Positions 37,261 through 47,855 are shown, counted from the stretch's first letter. The stretch: DNA of 64,000 bases from Sipunculus nudus (GCA_026874595.1 CM049312.1:26841956-26905955), one strand, 5' to 3'. The notes: generated by a model not told the origin, from the letters alone. A program made the numbers and translations.

Positions 37261-38250
37261 CACTAAATCCCATCTCATTACTTTCTAGTTCACGAACTTG
37301 GCTTTACTCTTGAGAGGTTTGTGGTCGGTTTGAATCGTGAACAGTCTACATGACAAGTATATCTCAAATATCTGAACTGCCCAAACAATTGCCAAACACT
37401 CTCTATCAAAGGTGGAGTATTTTCTCTATCTAGCCAGTAATTTTCTGCTAGCATAAGCTATCGGATGCATCATCCCATCGTGTTCCTGCATAATGATACA
37501 TCCGATTCCGACATCCGACGCGTCTTATTTCAGGTAAATCCGTTTTCTGAATTCTGGGAGTCTCAGAACTGGGAGATCAGGCAGCTTAATTAACTTTAAG
37601 TGAGTTGTATGCATTCTCCTGGACCTCTTTCCAATCCAATTTGTTAGGCTGTCCTTTCCGCGTAAGGTCCGTTAGCGGTATCGCTATCTCAGCATAGTTT
37701 GGCACGAACTTCCGGAAATAACCAATATAGCCTAGAAAGCCTCGCAAGGCTTTCTTGGTTTTTGGTCTTTCTGTGCTCTGGATATTCTTAAGGAGCGACG
37801 GGTTTGTAGCTAAGTATCCGGTGCCCATAAGGTGGTAAAAAAATCCAGACTGAGATAAACTACGAAAGTTGTTGCTGGTTAAGCCTCAAAATTGGCACGC
37901 TCTAATCTTGCAAGCACTTCTATGAGTATTCTAACATGCTCGTCCCACGATTCCGCGTATTCTAGCTCGTCTCTGTAGCAGATCACGTTCGGCATGTTAC
38001 TGATCAACTTCCGCATCATGTGGGTGAATACTACCCCTTACGTCACTAACCCAAAAAGCATTTCCCTGCACTGGTAATGTCCGTTAGGCGTTACGAATGC
38101 CGTTTTGTCCCTAGATTCCTCCGCCATCGGAATCTGATACTAGCCTTTCGTCAGATCGATCTTGGTAAAGTATCGGCTTTTGGCTACTTCCGTAAACAGT
38201 GGTTCTGTATCGAATACAATCGACTGGTTCAACTTACGGTAATCGATCAC
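37261..38250 (-). pseudogene. Decayed Ty3/gypsy pol: reverse transcriptase and RNase H
   Basis: Read on the minus strand from 38250, reverse transcriptase motifs appear in order: FVIDYRKLNQ; KIDLTKG, then an in-frame stop and QIPM; KTAFVTPNGHYQ; and FGL, then a stop. The polymerase box that is normally Y-.-D-D reads CYRDELEY, so the catalytic second Asp is gone. Next come GFLGYIGYFRKFVPNYAEIA and PLTDLTRKG, the typical junction to the RNase H part. A frameshift follows near 37590, and then DASDVGIG, HPIAYASRKLL, RECLAIVWAVQ and QTDHKPL (RNase H). The frame reaches MRWDLV at 37265, where the solo LTR interrupts it. The known role of this protein is cDNA synthesis for retrotransposition. Several stops, the frameshift and the lost catalytic residue make it dead. 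Gag, protease and the N-terminal part of the reverse transcriptase are absent. Confidence 0.88.
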
Positions 38251-38515
38251 AAAACTAAACAGGTGACCATCCTTTGAAGTCTACAACAAACAGTCGTTAC
38301 TATAAAGACCGCCAAACAGAGACGGCTCCCACGAAATCAAACTGTACTGAAATTACCATCAAACGAGACCGTGTGCTCTCTAACCAAAGTTCTCACGCTA
38401 ATACCTAAACATGGTACTCCATATAAATGTACAGTAAATTATCAAAACAACCATCTAGTTATTCTCCCTTTTAGAACATGCAATACAATAACTCAGACAC
38501 AGTCCCCTGGTGACA
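38251..38515 (-). mobile_element. Ty3/gypsy 5' LTR fragment (LTR family 2, copy B)
   Basis: On the minus strand it starts TGTCACC at 38515 and follows copies A and C for about 260 bp, to the motif cacctgtttagttttg. There it changes abruptly into reverse transcriptase coding sequence. The rest of the LTR, the primer site, gag, protease and early pol are missing, so a large internal deletion joined the LTR to pol here. Confidence 0.8.
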
Positions 38516-39494
38516 TACAATTTGTTTGGTAAATTAAACTATGAATCTGATACTGCTGTACGCTATTTAAAAAATAAAAATTACATTATTAACTAGGAAA
38601 GCGCTCAGAGAGCCCAGAACTCCTCACATAAGCTCATCAGCCTCATATGGAACTGTCAGAAAAGCAGCATTTTCCTTTCAAATATTCCTGGAGCAGGAAG
38701 GTTTCCGTATCAAAATTTAATCATTTTTTTCCTTCGATCAATGGCGAGCTATCCTGCAGATTTCATAAAAATCCGTAAATAAATAAACCAACACCCTGCC
38801 GCTTATTGGAGGTAATAAACAGGTAAAGATGAATTTATTTGCAGACTAAAGCTAAGATTTCTTATATGTACGGAATGCCGGATGCGAGAAGCGTATAAAA
38901 TCGGTAAACGTATTTAGACCCGGCATACGGAATGCTTATGTATCCGACAAAAATGATCGCTACATGTAGCGATTTTTTAAGTTTCCGGATGTTATCAAGA
39001 GGAAACACATAGAAAAAATGCATGCCGTCGTGCAAGTTCATATGAAATCTCTAAACACACATTCCATATTCCGTAGATAAGTAATCTTACACGCTACTAT
39101 TGAAGAAACTAGTCCTCGAAACAAGCCAAAGTCAGGTTTTTGGCCCCATCTTTGGGGGAGCTTAAGTCATTTACTTTCTTATTAAAACAGGGCCCAGGAC
39201 AATAAAAACAACGACCAGCAACCGTGCCCCCCCCCCCCAACCCTGCTTTACGTTGTTTTACTGACACCTTTCAGGGAAACGGGACGTACATGTGAAATGA
39301 CGTCATTGTGCTCTACGATTGATCCGTATATAGCCCATTTAAAACAGCCGGTGTCAGCTACTTTTATAAAATGATTGGTCAAATTACGCTTTAACATTGT
39401 TTCGGCGTTATCAGCCTTGAAAATGGAAACAATGTTGAAGCGAAATATGACCTATTATTTTATAAGAGTAGACGTGAACACTTCATCGTAATTT
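38516..39494. other. Unique sequence with a C12 run
   Basis: No gene is supported. A 12-base C run lies at 39227-39238 and an atgacgtcat palindrome near 39298-39307. Confidence 0.4.
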
Positions 39495-40150
39495 TTTAGC
39501 CTGGTGTTTATATAAAGCTGCGCCTACCATACGTCGGTGATCACTTACGCAGACGTGATGCAGACGTAACGCAGCCGTAAACCACACGTAGCGTTATGTA
39601 TAATGCAAACGATATGACGAACAGCGTTTTGGCAACAAGCACACATTTTTTCGATTCGATCAGTCTGCGTTACGTTCAGACATTTCAGGATATGTTCTAA
39701 CTTTTGATCTAGCGTTTATAGAGAGTCTATAAGTTCCCTGTTCCTTGGAAAACGCACGCACATTCACTTGCATTTTTTTGGCGCACTCATGTTATTGAGT
39801 GCCAAAAAAATCCTGATATGAACTACCTGGCATGGTATACATTTTTGTTTTCACCCCCTGACTTGGAGAAAATGGAGGTAAAGGATTCTCAGTCATACAT
39901 ACTTAAAGGCCTGTTCTATATAGACTGCAGGTGCAACGCTAAATCGCATCACCTTTAAGTTGTGAAGCACAGGCATTCGCGCGGGCGTATTGAAATTGTG
40001 CGTCCATTGTGTAAAGTAATACCATGTAAACATAACGCTACGTCGGCGTGACGTACGCGATCTCATTGTTCTTTAAACTCGGGAGCTTCAATCGACCGTG
40101 AACATGTATGTCAAGGCAACCAGCTAATAAAGTGATGTACAGAACAGGAG
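39495..40150. repeat. ACGCAGACGT-rich stretch bounded by an inverted 14-mer
   Basis: The 14-mer acgtagcgttatgt at 39586-39599 recurs as its exact reverse complement at 40030-40043. Degenerate units of the form acgcagacgt are tandem near 39544-39580. This resembles a decayed foldback or MITE element. Ends are uncertain. Confidence 0.4.
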
Positions 40151-40180
40151 CGGATCCAGGATTTTTTATCTGGGGGGCCA
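40149..40180 (+). repeat. Transposon-like terminal fragment
   Basis: The motif gcggatccagga, a T run and ctggggggcca next to an A run has the look of a short terminal fragment common in animal repeats. The family assignment is from memory of such motifs and is weak. Confidence 0.3.
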
Positions 40181-40232
40181 AAAAAAAAGAAAATCATTGT
40201 AACTTGATACAGATAATGTGCAAATTATAATA

Positions 40233-40261
40233 TATCTATATATATATGTGTGTGTGTGTGT
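40233..40261. repeat. (TA)n(TG)n microsatellite
   Basis: A short TA run passes into TG. Confidence 0.85.
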
Positions 40262-40599
40262 AGAATATACCGATTTGATACTTACCATTACAATGAAAAT
40301 GGAAAATATTCTCATAATAATAGAATACATGCACACCTTATGTAAAACAATATATACTAAACAGGTGCCGTGTACTTTTTATGTCAATGCAGCTGGATAT
40401 TATCTTTGGTTTGTAATATTTCCTTGCGTCATATATTGGTTAAAGAAAACATCTCTAAATACGCAGGTGATTCTTGACATCTGCAGATTCAAAATCCGTG
40501 GGTTTGTGTTACTAGTATATCGTAACTTATTCAAATTGATCCAATTGTCGACGGTTATCGCCATAACTATCTCATAAAGATTGGATTCGGATAAAGAAA

Positions 40600-41065
40600 T
40601 AACAGCAGGTTTTGCAGCCAGTTCTATTAGCTTCATAATTAGGGAGGCAAAGATAGATATTTCCTCTGTCAGATTTAAAAGAAAGGAATCCAGAATGGAA
40701 AGTGTCTCGAATAATGAGCTTGTTGATATAGATGGCTTTTGAATCTTGTGGCTGGCTGATTGAATTTTTTTTAAGGCGGGAAATGTAAGATCTGCCAGAT
40801 GTGATTAGGGATTCAAGACAAAGCACCGAAGCCGCTAAAAATAGCCTGGCTCTCCCCGGGGACGACCCGGCAAGGTTTCCAAGGAGCCGGCAACGGGGCA
40901 CGTTCATCTTGGCGATCAGGTCACGTTATTACGCTTAGTGGCGGAGAGGTTTTTGGCCGAGGACGGAGGCAGTGATTTATGGCGTCGTGTTTTGAAAGGA
41001 CTTTGCTACAGAGATGTCAGGAAGGCCGGCCATTAAATCATCAACCCAACTATCTTGTAATTGGT
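40600..41065. promoter_or_regulatory. Unique GC-richer island (possible conserved non-coding element)
   Basis: No second copy is seen in the window. The stretch mixes GC-rich parts (40836-40910) with cores resembling known factor sites: ctaaaaatag (MEF2-like) at about 40835-40844, gattagggattc (Otx-like) near 40803, and tgatttatgg (posterior-Hox-like) near 40972. Both strands have short ORFs, for example minus 40572-40907, but none shows a recognisable domain. An exon cannot be excluded. The regulatory reading is an inference. Confidence 0.2.
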
Positions 41066-41186
41066 GATTTGTCTTCGGTTCCATAAACGGGGTCTTATGG
41101 CTCATTAAACTAATGTATTATCTAATGACAAAGATGCTTGACGTTCCACGTTATCAAAGGTCTATGTACTAGCTTTCTTTACAGTT

Positions 41187-41364
41187 TCTCTCTCTCTGTC
41201 TCTGTTTGTCTCTCTCTGTCTCTGTTTGTCATTTTTTCTGTATGCCTCTGTGTCCCTCAATCTGTCTCTCTTCGTGTCTCTCTCTTTCTGTTTCTCTCTC
41301 TATATCGGTCTCTCTCTACCTCTCCCTGTGCCTTTCTGTCTCTCTTTCTCTCTCTTTCTCTCTC
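41187..41364. repeat. Degenerate (TCTC/TCTG)n microsatellite
   Basis: About 180 bases are almost pure pyrimidine with TCTC and TCTG units. The ORFs on both strands here are translated low-complexity. Confidence 0.93.
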
Positions 41365-42979
41365 ATATGATCTGAACCCCAAAAATACAAAAAAACTGAA
41401 TTGTTCATTTAAAAATGATAAACTGAAAAAAATGTATTTGTGTGGCGGCACTTTCTATGTATATTGTCATTTTGGTAGTTTATTTTGTGTCTAACAACTT
41501 TTATCTGTGTGACACCAATCAGGGTTATAACAAAAAAGCAAATACTCGATACAGTACATGTATTTTTGACACGTTTGACAAAACCATCCCGCGACCTGTT
41601 TAATTCCCTCTTAGACATTTATCCCCAGTTGCTGAGCTGCTGATATTAACTGAATATACCGAGCGTTCAATGGTCCACTTGTTATGACCGCTATGTACGT
41701 AACAAATACGTTTGACTTAAAATTGGTCCACTATGAACTTAAGTTATGACGTATAGGATTCGTCCACTTAACTGTCGTGGTCACGTGTGAAATATACCTT
41801 GGCATGACAAAGCGCCATCTATCAGGTATTATCTGTAACTTTATGGAATAGTAAAATCCACGGGGATTCCATATTTTATGGACAACTACCACCTCCGAGA
41901 GAAAACTGTCGGCCAGGATGTTGATAGATTAGCTACTTATAGGACAAAAAGCCGGTGTGAGCTTTGTGATATATACCGGGGCCGCCAAGTCGTGAAATTG
42001 CTTGGTCAACAGATGAAAAGAACGGTAATTTTAAAATAACAGATGCGTGAAGGTCACTCTGAAGAGTACTGATATGACATTTACTTCGTCAATCACAAAG
42101 CAAAAACCAATAGATTTTGGCGGAGCATTCAATTTTCCCTGGCAGCATTCAATTTTGATTTGCCCCAAAGATTTTTGAAACCATATATTGCAGTTGTTTC
42201 TAGAGCAATAGATTGTTGTTCTTTTATTAACTCACTGGTCCCAATTTATCTCTCAAAACATATTTAATATCGTGAGATCTGGTACTACCAATGGCAACTT
42301 GTGTATATGGAGATTAATGCACGATGATGACAGTAGCTTCGTGTTAATGTAAAAAGGTTTTGCCCATGCACTTTGGTGTAATTACAGAAGCAATCACGAT
42401 ATTTAGTTAAAATTGTCTACACTAATCAGATTTTAGACATGGCTTCCTTAGGTACATAGTGAGGATATCATTGTATTTCCAAGGGAAATGTAATGTGTGA
42501 AAAATATTAACTACATCAGAGTTTTACTTTTAAAGAAGAAAGCTCTCACAGAGCGCATACCGCTGCCAATTAACATTCAATATCACTTGATCACCAGATC
42601 CGAGAACGCATAGCTCTAGATCTGCCATCATTCCGGATTTTATACATATATAGCTTTGTTGTATATTGGGTCATGAGCTTTTTTCTTTTGTTGTGGCAGG
42701 TGTCAACATTTACTCTGAGTTTGTGTCAACCTTTTGTATAGGGAATAGAATCTAAGTGTATATGATTAATTTACTATTTTTGTGTGTACTTCCTGGATAA
42801 AAAAAAAATCCTTCCCTTAGAAATTAATGAGTAGTTATCAGTAGATACCAGTAAATAATATCAATTTTACATTATACTGTCGACACATGTTGGCGACGGT
42901 TGTCATTAAGTGTTCGGGTCGGCAGAAAAGAAGCGTATTTCTGTATTTGTTTGATGATAATATAAAACAGTATTTGATG
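41365..42979. other. AT-rich unique sequence, no gene seen
   Basis: No supported gene, RNA or repeat was recognised. Confidence 0.4.
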
Positions 42980-43497
42980 TTAAAGTTCATGTCATAGCTT
43001 CTGGTTTTACATTACGATGCATTAACATTTGCAATAATGCGTGCAATCTCACACTATTAGTTTATTTTGGCTGAATGCAAAGGATTCCGAGCAAAATAAT
43101 CCCGGAATACTAAACTACTATCTCCATTGCCTGTTTTATGGATTTTTATGCTTCTGTAAGTGACACAGTCCACATGTGTCTGTTAACTATAACAAGACTG
43201 TTTTACCGGAGGTTTGACCTTGCGCATGCGCGGTAACCCATAAACAAGAAGAAGAAACATGAAAGAAGACACGCATAAGAAAAATCGGTTTGGAGCTTGA
43301 AAAATGTTGATTTGTCAAGTTTAGCGGTATGGCCATCAAGTGTTTTGCGTCATAGATCGAACGCGCCCGGCACAAGCTGATTTCCACCAATGTTCTGGAG
43401 TCAATAAACCTTTCAAGAACGGAATATCGGCAGATACATTAATATTTTAATTCCATGTATATTTAAAATACCTTGTATGTAAATAGGCCCCTTTAAG
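42980..43497 (+). mobile_element. MITE-like repeat M, copy 2
   Basis: It begins ttaaagttcatgtc and ends with aataggcccctttaag, so both ends carry a TTAAAG-type terminus in inverted orientation. The inner order matches the other copies: ctcacactattag.tta, ggctgaat, gtaag/gagtaaac, (a)gtccac.tgtgtctgt, tgcgcatgcgc, aaacaagaa, gaaagaagac, ggtatggcc, a gcgcccg block, tcggcagata and tatgtaaatagg. The palindrome tgcgcatgcgcg at 43221-43232 equals the published NRF1-type consensus. There is no coding sequence, so it would depend on another element's transposase. Confidence 0.75.
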
Positions 43498-43772
43498 AAA
43501 ACCCGAAATGCCTGCTCCCATGACTCAAACACAGTTGCACACGATCGTTACAGGAAATGTATATTAGTGTGCGGTACTGGTCCCCACGAAAGATAATCCT
43601 TCTCCTGGATACTGGTACCACGACTGCCATGATATTTTGCAAAATATGCTAAAACGACTCTAGAAATAACACTAATATGGATACATCCGTATATCATGAT
43701 ATTTTATTATCATAATTTTGTTATTCTTTGTAATTATGACTATGTAATTTCTATGCATCTTGATTAATTTAC

Positions 43773-43894
43773 TGTTCCACAGCAAGCAGGGTAAAGTGAC
43801 TCTCTGGTCAAGTGTTGCTTCCACAGCAAACAAGGTAAAGTGACTCTCCGCTCAAATATTGCGTCCCCATCAAGCAGGGTAAAGTGACTCTCAA
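43773..43894. repeat. Minisatellite, 3 copies of a 44-45 bp unit
   Basis: The core ggtaaagtgactctc occurs at 43790, 43834 and 43879. Each is preceded by (a/g)caa(g/a)ca(g/a)g and followed by a ctcaa.t.ttgc(g/t)tcc spacer. Confidence 0.9.
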
Positions 43895-44264
43895 CTAATA
43901 CTAAAAATCAGTTATTTCAGTACTGCCATCTCACGGTTGCAAGCAAAATTAAAATTCAACGGTTACCTTTACTGTAGGCCTAACAATTTTTTTGCGGGAA
44001 TCCTCATTCAGCAACGACTAATGTGACAACTACGGCAGTGTATAAGAAAAATTATAATGAAACTGAGCCGAATAGCTAAATGTGAAAATTCCGAGACCAG
44101 TTCACGTATAAATATTAGTGGTTTAACATTAGCTATTGTTCATTTAAACTGATTGTACCTATTGAACTAGCCGGGCCACGGGTATAGTGACATATGTGTA
44201 TCAGTAAATAAGATTTTATAAATCATGTAAAACGGCTGTGGTTGTGTTTATTTCTAGGTGTTGT

Positions 44265-44747
44265 TTAAAGTGACATGTTCCTTCACACTATCAGTTCAAT
44301 TTTGCATTGTGTAAAATTTTCCCCAGCCACACCATCCCAGCTTACGGTCTCAGCGCCTCCCCTTCATCTGCTCAACACCTTGTTATGGTTCTGCGTGTGA
44401 GTAAACACGGTGCATTTTTGTCTGTTTTCAATAACAAGGCCGCGTGATCTGAGGTCCGATTTTGCGTATGAGCGACAGTTCCTAAACAAGGAATAGTCCA
44501 AACATGATAGTGCACGGTTTAGAAACACCGGTTGTTAGCCTGAAAAGAAAAGGGAAACGTAGGTGGCGTTTGCGTTATGTTTATGATGACGCCAGTGATC
44601 GCGCCCGGTCCCTTTTTCAACACTCGTGTACAAGAGTAAGCCAACGGTTTTAGTCAAATATTTTGGCAGGTGCCATTTTATTTCAAAGAGAAGACGCAGT
44701 TTTTATGTTAATTCAACATCCTTCATACATGATTATGGCCCTTTAAG
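44265..44747 (+). mobile_element. MITE-like repeat M, copy 3
   Basis: It begins ttaaagtgacatgttcc and ends catgattatggccctttaag, an imperfect inverted pair of about 15 bases. The inner order matches copies 1, 2 and 4: cactatcag, ggttctgcgtgtgagtaaacac, tgtctgt, ttgcgtatgagcgac, aaacaagga, ggtggcgtttgcg, cgcgcccggt, gtgtacaagagtaag and ggcaggtgcca. Confidence 0.75.
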
Positions 44748-44944
44748 GGGTGGTCGCCGCATATCTAAATGTATTAATGAACGAATCCAATAAGTGTAAA
44801 AACATCCAGGTATAATGGAAATGGTTACCGTCTTATGTGTGTTTCTAAACAGCCCCAGGTATCCCATCAAAGCTTCCAAATAAGAACACTGTTTGTTCAT
44901 TTATTCAGTAAATGCTATTTAAACTCTTCTATATACATTGTTAG

Positions 44945-45180
44945 GGGGTGATATAAAAGCGAACCGAACTGGCACGCTAGCGAAGTTTGCTTTCCTAGCG
45001 AAGTGGTTGGAACGTCGGACCGTTTTGCAGCCGACATGGGTTCAGCTCACGAATCGGCCAAATATTTTCCCCTGGCTATTTGTCTTAGTAACGAATGAAG
45101 GCTCGTCCAAAGTGACGGCAAATTTTGTGGCCCGGGGAATGGAGGTATGAAGTAATTGGGAAATTACCGCCGCCTGGCTA
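44945..45180 (+). repeat. tRNA-like repeat T, copy 1
   Basis: A front block aaagcgaaccgaact is followed by an A box TAGCGAAGTGG (44996-45006) and, after 31 bases, a B box GGGTTCAGCTC (45038-45048). These are the pol III promoter boxes of a tRNA-derived SINE head. The next copy lies exactly 300 bases downstream. Confidence 0.65.
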
Positions 45181-45244
45181 ACTTAAAGTGTGACTCCTGG
45201 GATAGTTAGTCTTGTTCTGATGGCTGTTAAGAGAGTGTGTGTAC

Positions 45245-45400
45245 GGGGTGACATAAAAGCGGACCGAACATCTCGCTAGCGAAGCCTGCTTTTCTAGCGA
45301 GCGGTTGGAACGCCGGACGAGTGCGCAACCGACATACGTCCGAATCCCTATTCGGCTCAATATTTGCCCCTGAACCATTTGTCTTCGTAACAATATGCAT
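45245..45400 (+). repeat. tRNA-like repeat T, copy 2
   Basis: It repeats the block ggggtgacataaaagcgg and ccgaac, the A box as tagcgagcgg (45295-45304) and a B-box-like cgtccgaatccc (45338-45349). It also has the follow-on attcggct(c)aa.atttgcccctg also seen in copy 1. The ORFs on both strands are shadows. Confidence 0.65.
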
Positions 45401-46935
45401 AAGTAAACTTACAGCTGGGCTAGGTTTAGTGCTTTTTCCGTTCATATTTATAATTAAGGTCCGTTCAACCACCACTGTCCACCTGTTTTTCTTTTTCAGT
45501 TTATTTTTGGCAAGTCTAAGAACTCAAAAACATTGTTCACTAAGGGCAGAAAGAATAAAATGCGTAATTAACTATTTTGGAAATAATAACCAAAACTCAT
45601 GCAGTTTTCCTATAAACGATTGCAAACGATTTTATTTCAAACTAGAAATGTGCATACCAATGGACACATGCCTCCGTCATGGAAGCACGTGTTTAAAATA
45701 CGCTCTGCGAAGACACTGGACACTGTCACTCCTGATGAGGCGGGACCATATGTGCATTCCCTTACTTTTGGCATTTATTCCTAGGTACATTCTTGCATAA
45801 GTGACCGTACATTTGTAAATACTCCATTGCTGAAGCTCCAGAATTCGGAGAAGATACTGGATCAACACCAACATCTAATCGATTCTTCCATGGGCCATTT
45901 CTTGAAATGCCCCAAAAAATTTCATGAGATTCCATTTATGATTGTCTGAACTGTGTTGTGAACAAACACACACACACACCCTCACCCTCACACACGAACC
46001 TATGAAACTGACACGGCAGAAAATATTGAAGACATCATAATAGACGTCATATACAAAAAAAGAACCAATAACCCTTGACAAATGATCAAGAGTTGCCGAC
46101 CCCTGTTACCAGCTAGGCTTGTAATCTACTCATGCACGCGCATTACTGTTACGTCACACTTTACGTCAAAGCCACATTTGGAAAAAAAAAACAATTTTCA
46201 CGCCATGAAAGTTGAAACACAGATGTATAAATACACGTAAAAAAAGTGCAAAAAAAAAACCCTTGCACGACTGGGTTGGTGGAACTATAATTATATTTAT
46301 GAAATGTTAAATTACTCGTCCATAATCCGTTCTACCAGCCCTGTCCGCATGACAAACTTGCCAAACGAAACTTGCAACAGTGGCAGAAAGAGGAAAACGC
46401 GTAATTGTTGGTACCCGGGCTACTACTAGCCCATAAGAATGAACTCCTCAATTGCTTTTTTTTCAGTGACTGACGCATTGTGGAGACCATAGATTGCACC
46501 TGCAGTTAACTGTGATTATAACACTCCATACACAGCTGTGAGATTTAACATATAGCCATTGATTAATGTTCAGTACATCTATGTGTATTGTATATTTGAC
46601 CACTAGAAAACATTACTGTTCTCTTCTCAGCCCTAATTTGCACCAAGGAAGTTAAAATATGAACATGATAGTACACAGGCATAAAGCCTTATACAGGAAT
46701 GCCACCAAATGCAAGATGTCTACCGGGGCTGTTAATGCTTCAATTCTCTCTGGACAAACACTATCAGTTGTTAATGTTACAGGTGCTTCATGCTTTCCAG
46801 AATGTTTATTTTTTATCACAGGCCTTTCGACAAACAACATTATGTGAACATTGGTTTGCTAAAACCATAGGAAATATTTTTATTTAATTTTCTTTCTAAG
46901 AGTAACAGATCGTATCGTGCTATAACCTCAGTTAG
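45401..46935. other. Unique sequence with a CA microsatellite, no gene seen
   Basis: A CA run of about 14 bases with a CACAC-rich extension lies at 45966-45993. The 159-codon ORF at 45321-45800 starts in repeat T and has no recognisable domain, so it is not called. Confidence 0.4.
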
Positions 46936-46949
46936 CCCTTTGGTGGGCA

Positions 46950-46985
46950 GGCGACGCAACACAAACCTGACACCTGTTGCGTCGA
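46950..46985. repeat. Short hairpin, CGACGCAAC / GTTGCGTCG
   Basis: A 9-bp perfect stem encloses a 15-base loop inside a locally GC-richer patch (46930-47040). Confidence 0.6.
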
Positions 46986-47290
46986 CGTCGGCGGCTACCG
47001 GGCTACCTGCCTAATTATAAATGTTATTCCCTTTACGGCCTGGTTAACATGTCTTATATATCCGTTGTTCATGGCGTCAAACCATTGTTATCCTCCTTGG
47101 ATATGAATATGAAGTAATGTGACGTAATAATGGAGCGCGTACACGAGGACAATACAAGTCCCAGTGTAAACAGGTGTTGGTAGGTCTTGATTATTGACGG
47201 TTCCGACGGCATGGCCTTAAGCCCCGCCCATCTTAACGACGGTTGCTGTGCCCCAATTTTTTTAACATGTGGACGCGTGTTCTCAGCAGA

Positions 47291-47855
47291 CGATAACATA
47301 GACTGGTACCCCGCTCTATTATAGCACCGCTGCTCTAAGCCAATCATAGAGACGGGCGTACAACGCCATCTTCAGGACTCCCGGTAGACTGGTTCCAACT
47401 CAAGTATGATTTATATATGATAAAAATAAGCATTTCGTTTGCTCAGAAAAGTTGTTAAAAGTTGGCTGTACATTTCGTGTGACATTTATGATTAGATTAA
47501 TAGATATTGATAATAAACCAATGCCACGTACAGCGGAATATCAAGTATTCAGTATATCGTATGAATCGTATCATCTATACATCCATCAGTCAAATTTTGT
47601 GCCAAAAACTCATTTTTCAATATTTGGAAACTTTAAATAACTAAAGAAAGTAATTTTATAAGTAACCTTCACGGATAACCAGCCAGGATCGCGAGAACGT
47701 CCATGAAAATTGGTCTGAGCGTACAGGCTGGAGTTGGAACCAGTCTACAGGTAGGTCAGGAGTTGCAACTGGGAGTACTTAAGATGGCGTTGTACGCCTG
47801 TCTCTATGCTTGGCTTGAGGGCCTTCATAGAGCAGGGTACCAGTCTAACGATAAC
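47291..47855. repeat. Long inverted repeat with ~110-126 bp arms
   Basis: The left arm 47291-47400 and the reverse complement of 47730-47855 share: cgataaca/cgttatc; tagactggtacc; gctctat; aagcca; catagagac.ggcgtacaacgcc; atctt.ag.actccc; and tagactggttccaactc. The spacer is about 330 bp. The right arm has a roughly 17-bp insertion. ORFs on both strands cross the arms and are shadows. Could be two inverted copies of one repeat or the ends of a non-autonomous DNA element. Confidence 0.85.

Noticed and set aside
41138-41494. 118-codon ORF rich in L, S and F, and its minus-strand counterpart
   Set aside because: Both translate the TCTC/TCTG microsatellite.
43773-43894. Regularly spaced short repeats resembling a CRISPR array
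   Set aside because: Three 44-45 bp units repeat as whole units with no unique spacers, in a eukaryotic context.
45735-45745. ctgatgag core that could belong to a hammerhead ribozyme (also at 55072-55079)
   Set aside because: No matching GAAA core or flanking stems at the right distance in either case.
45321-45800. 159-codon plus-strand ORF, the longest in the window
   Set aside because: It starts inside tRNA-like repeat T, overlaps other ORFs, has no recognisable domain and no splice support.
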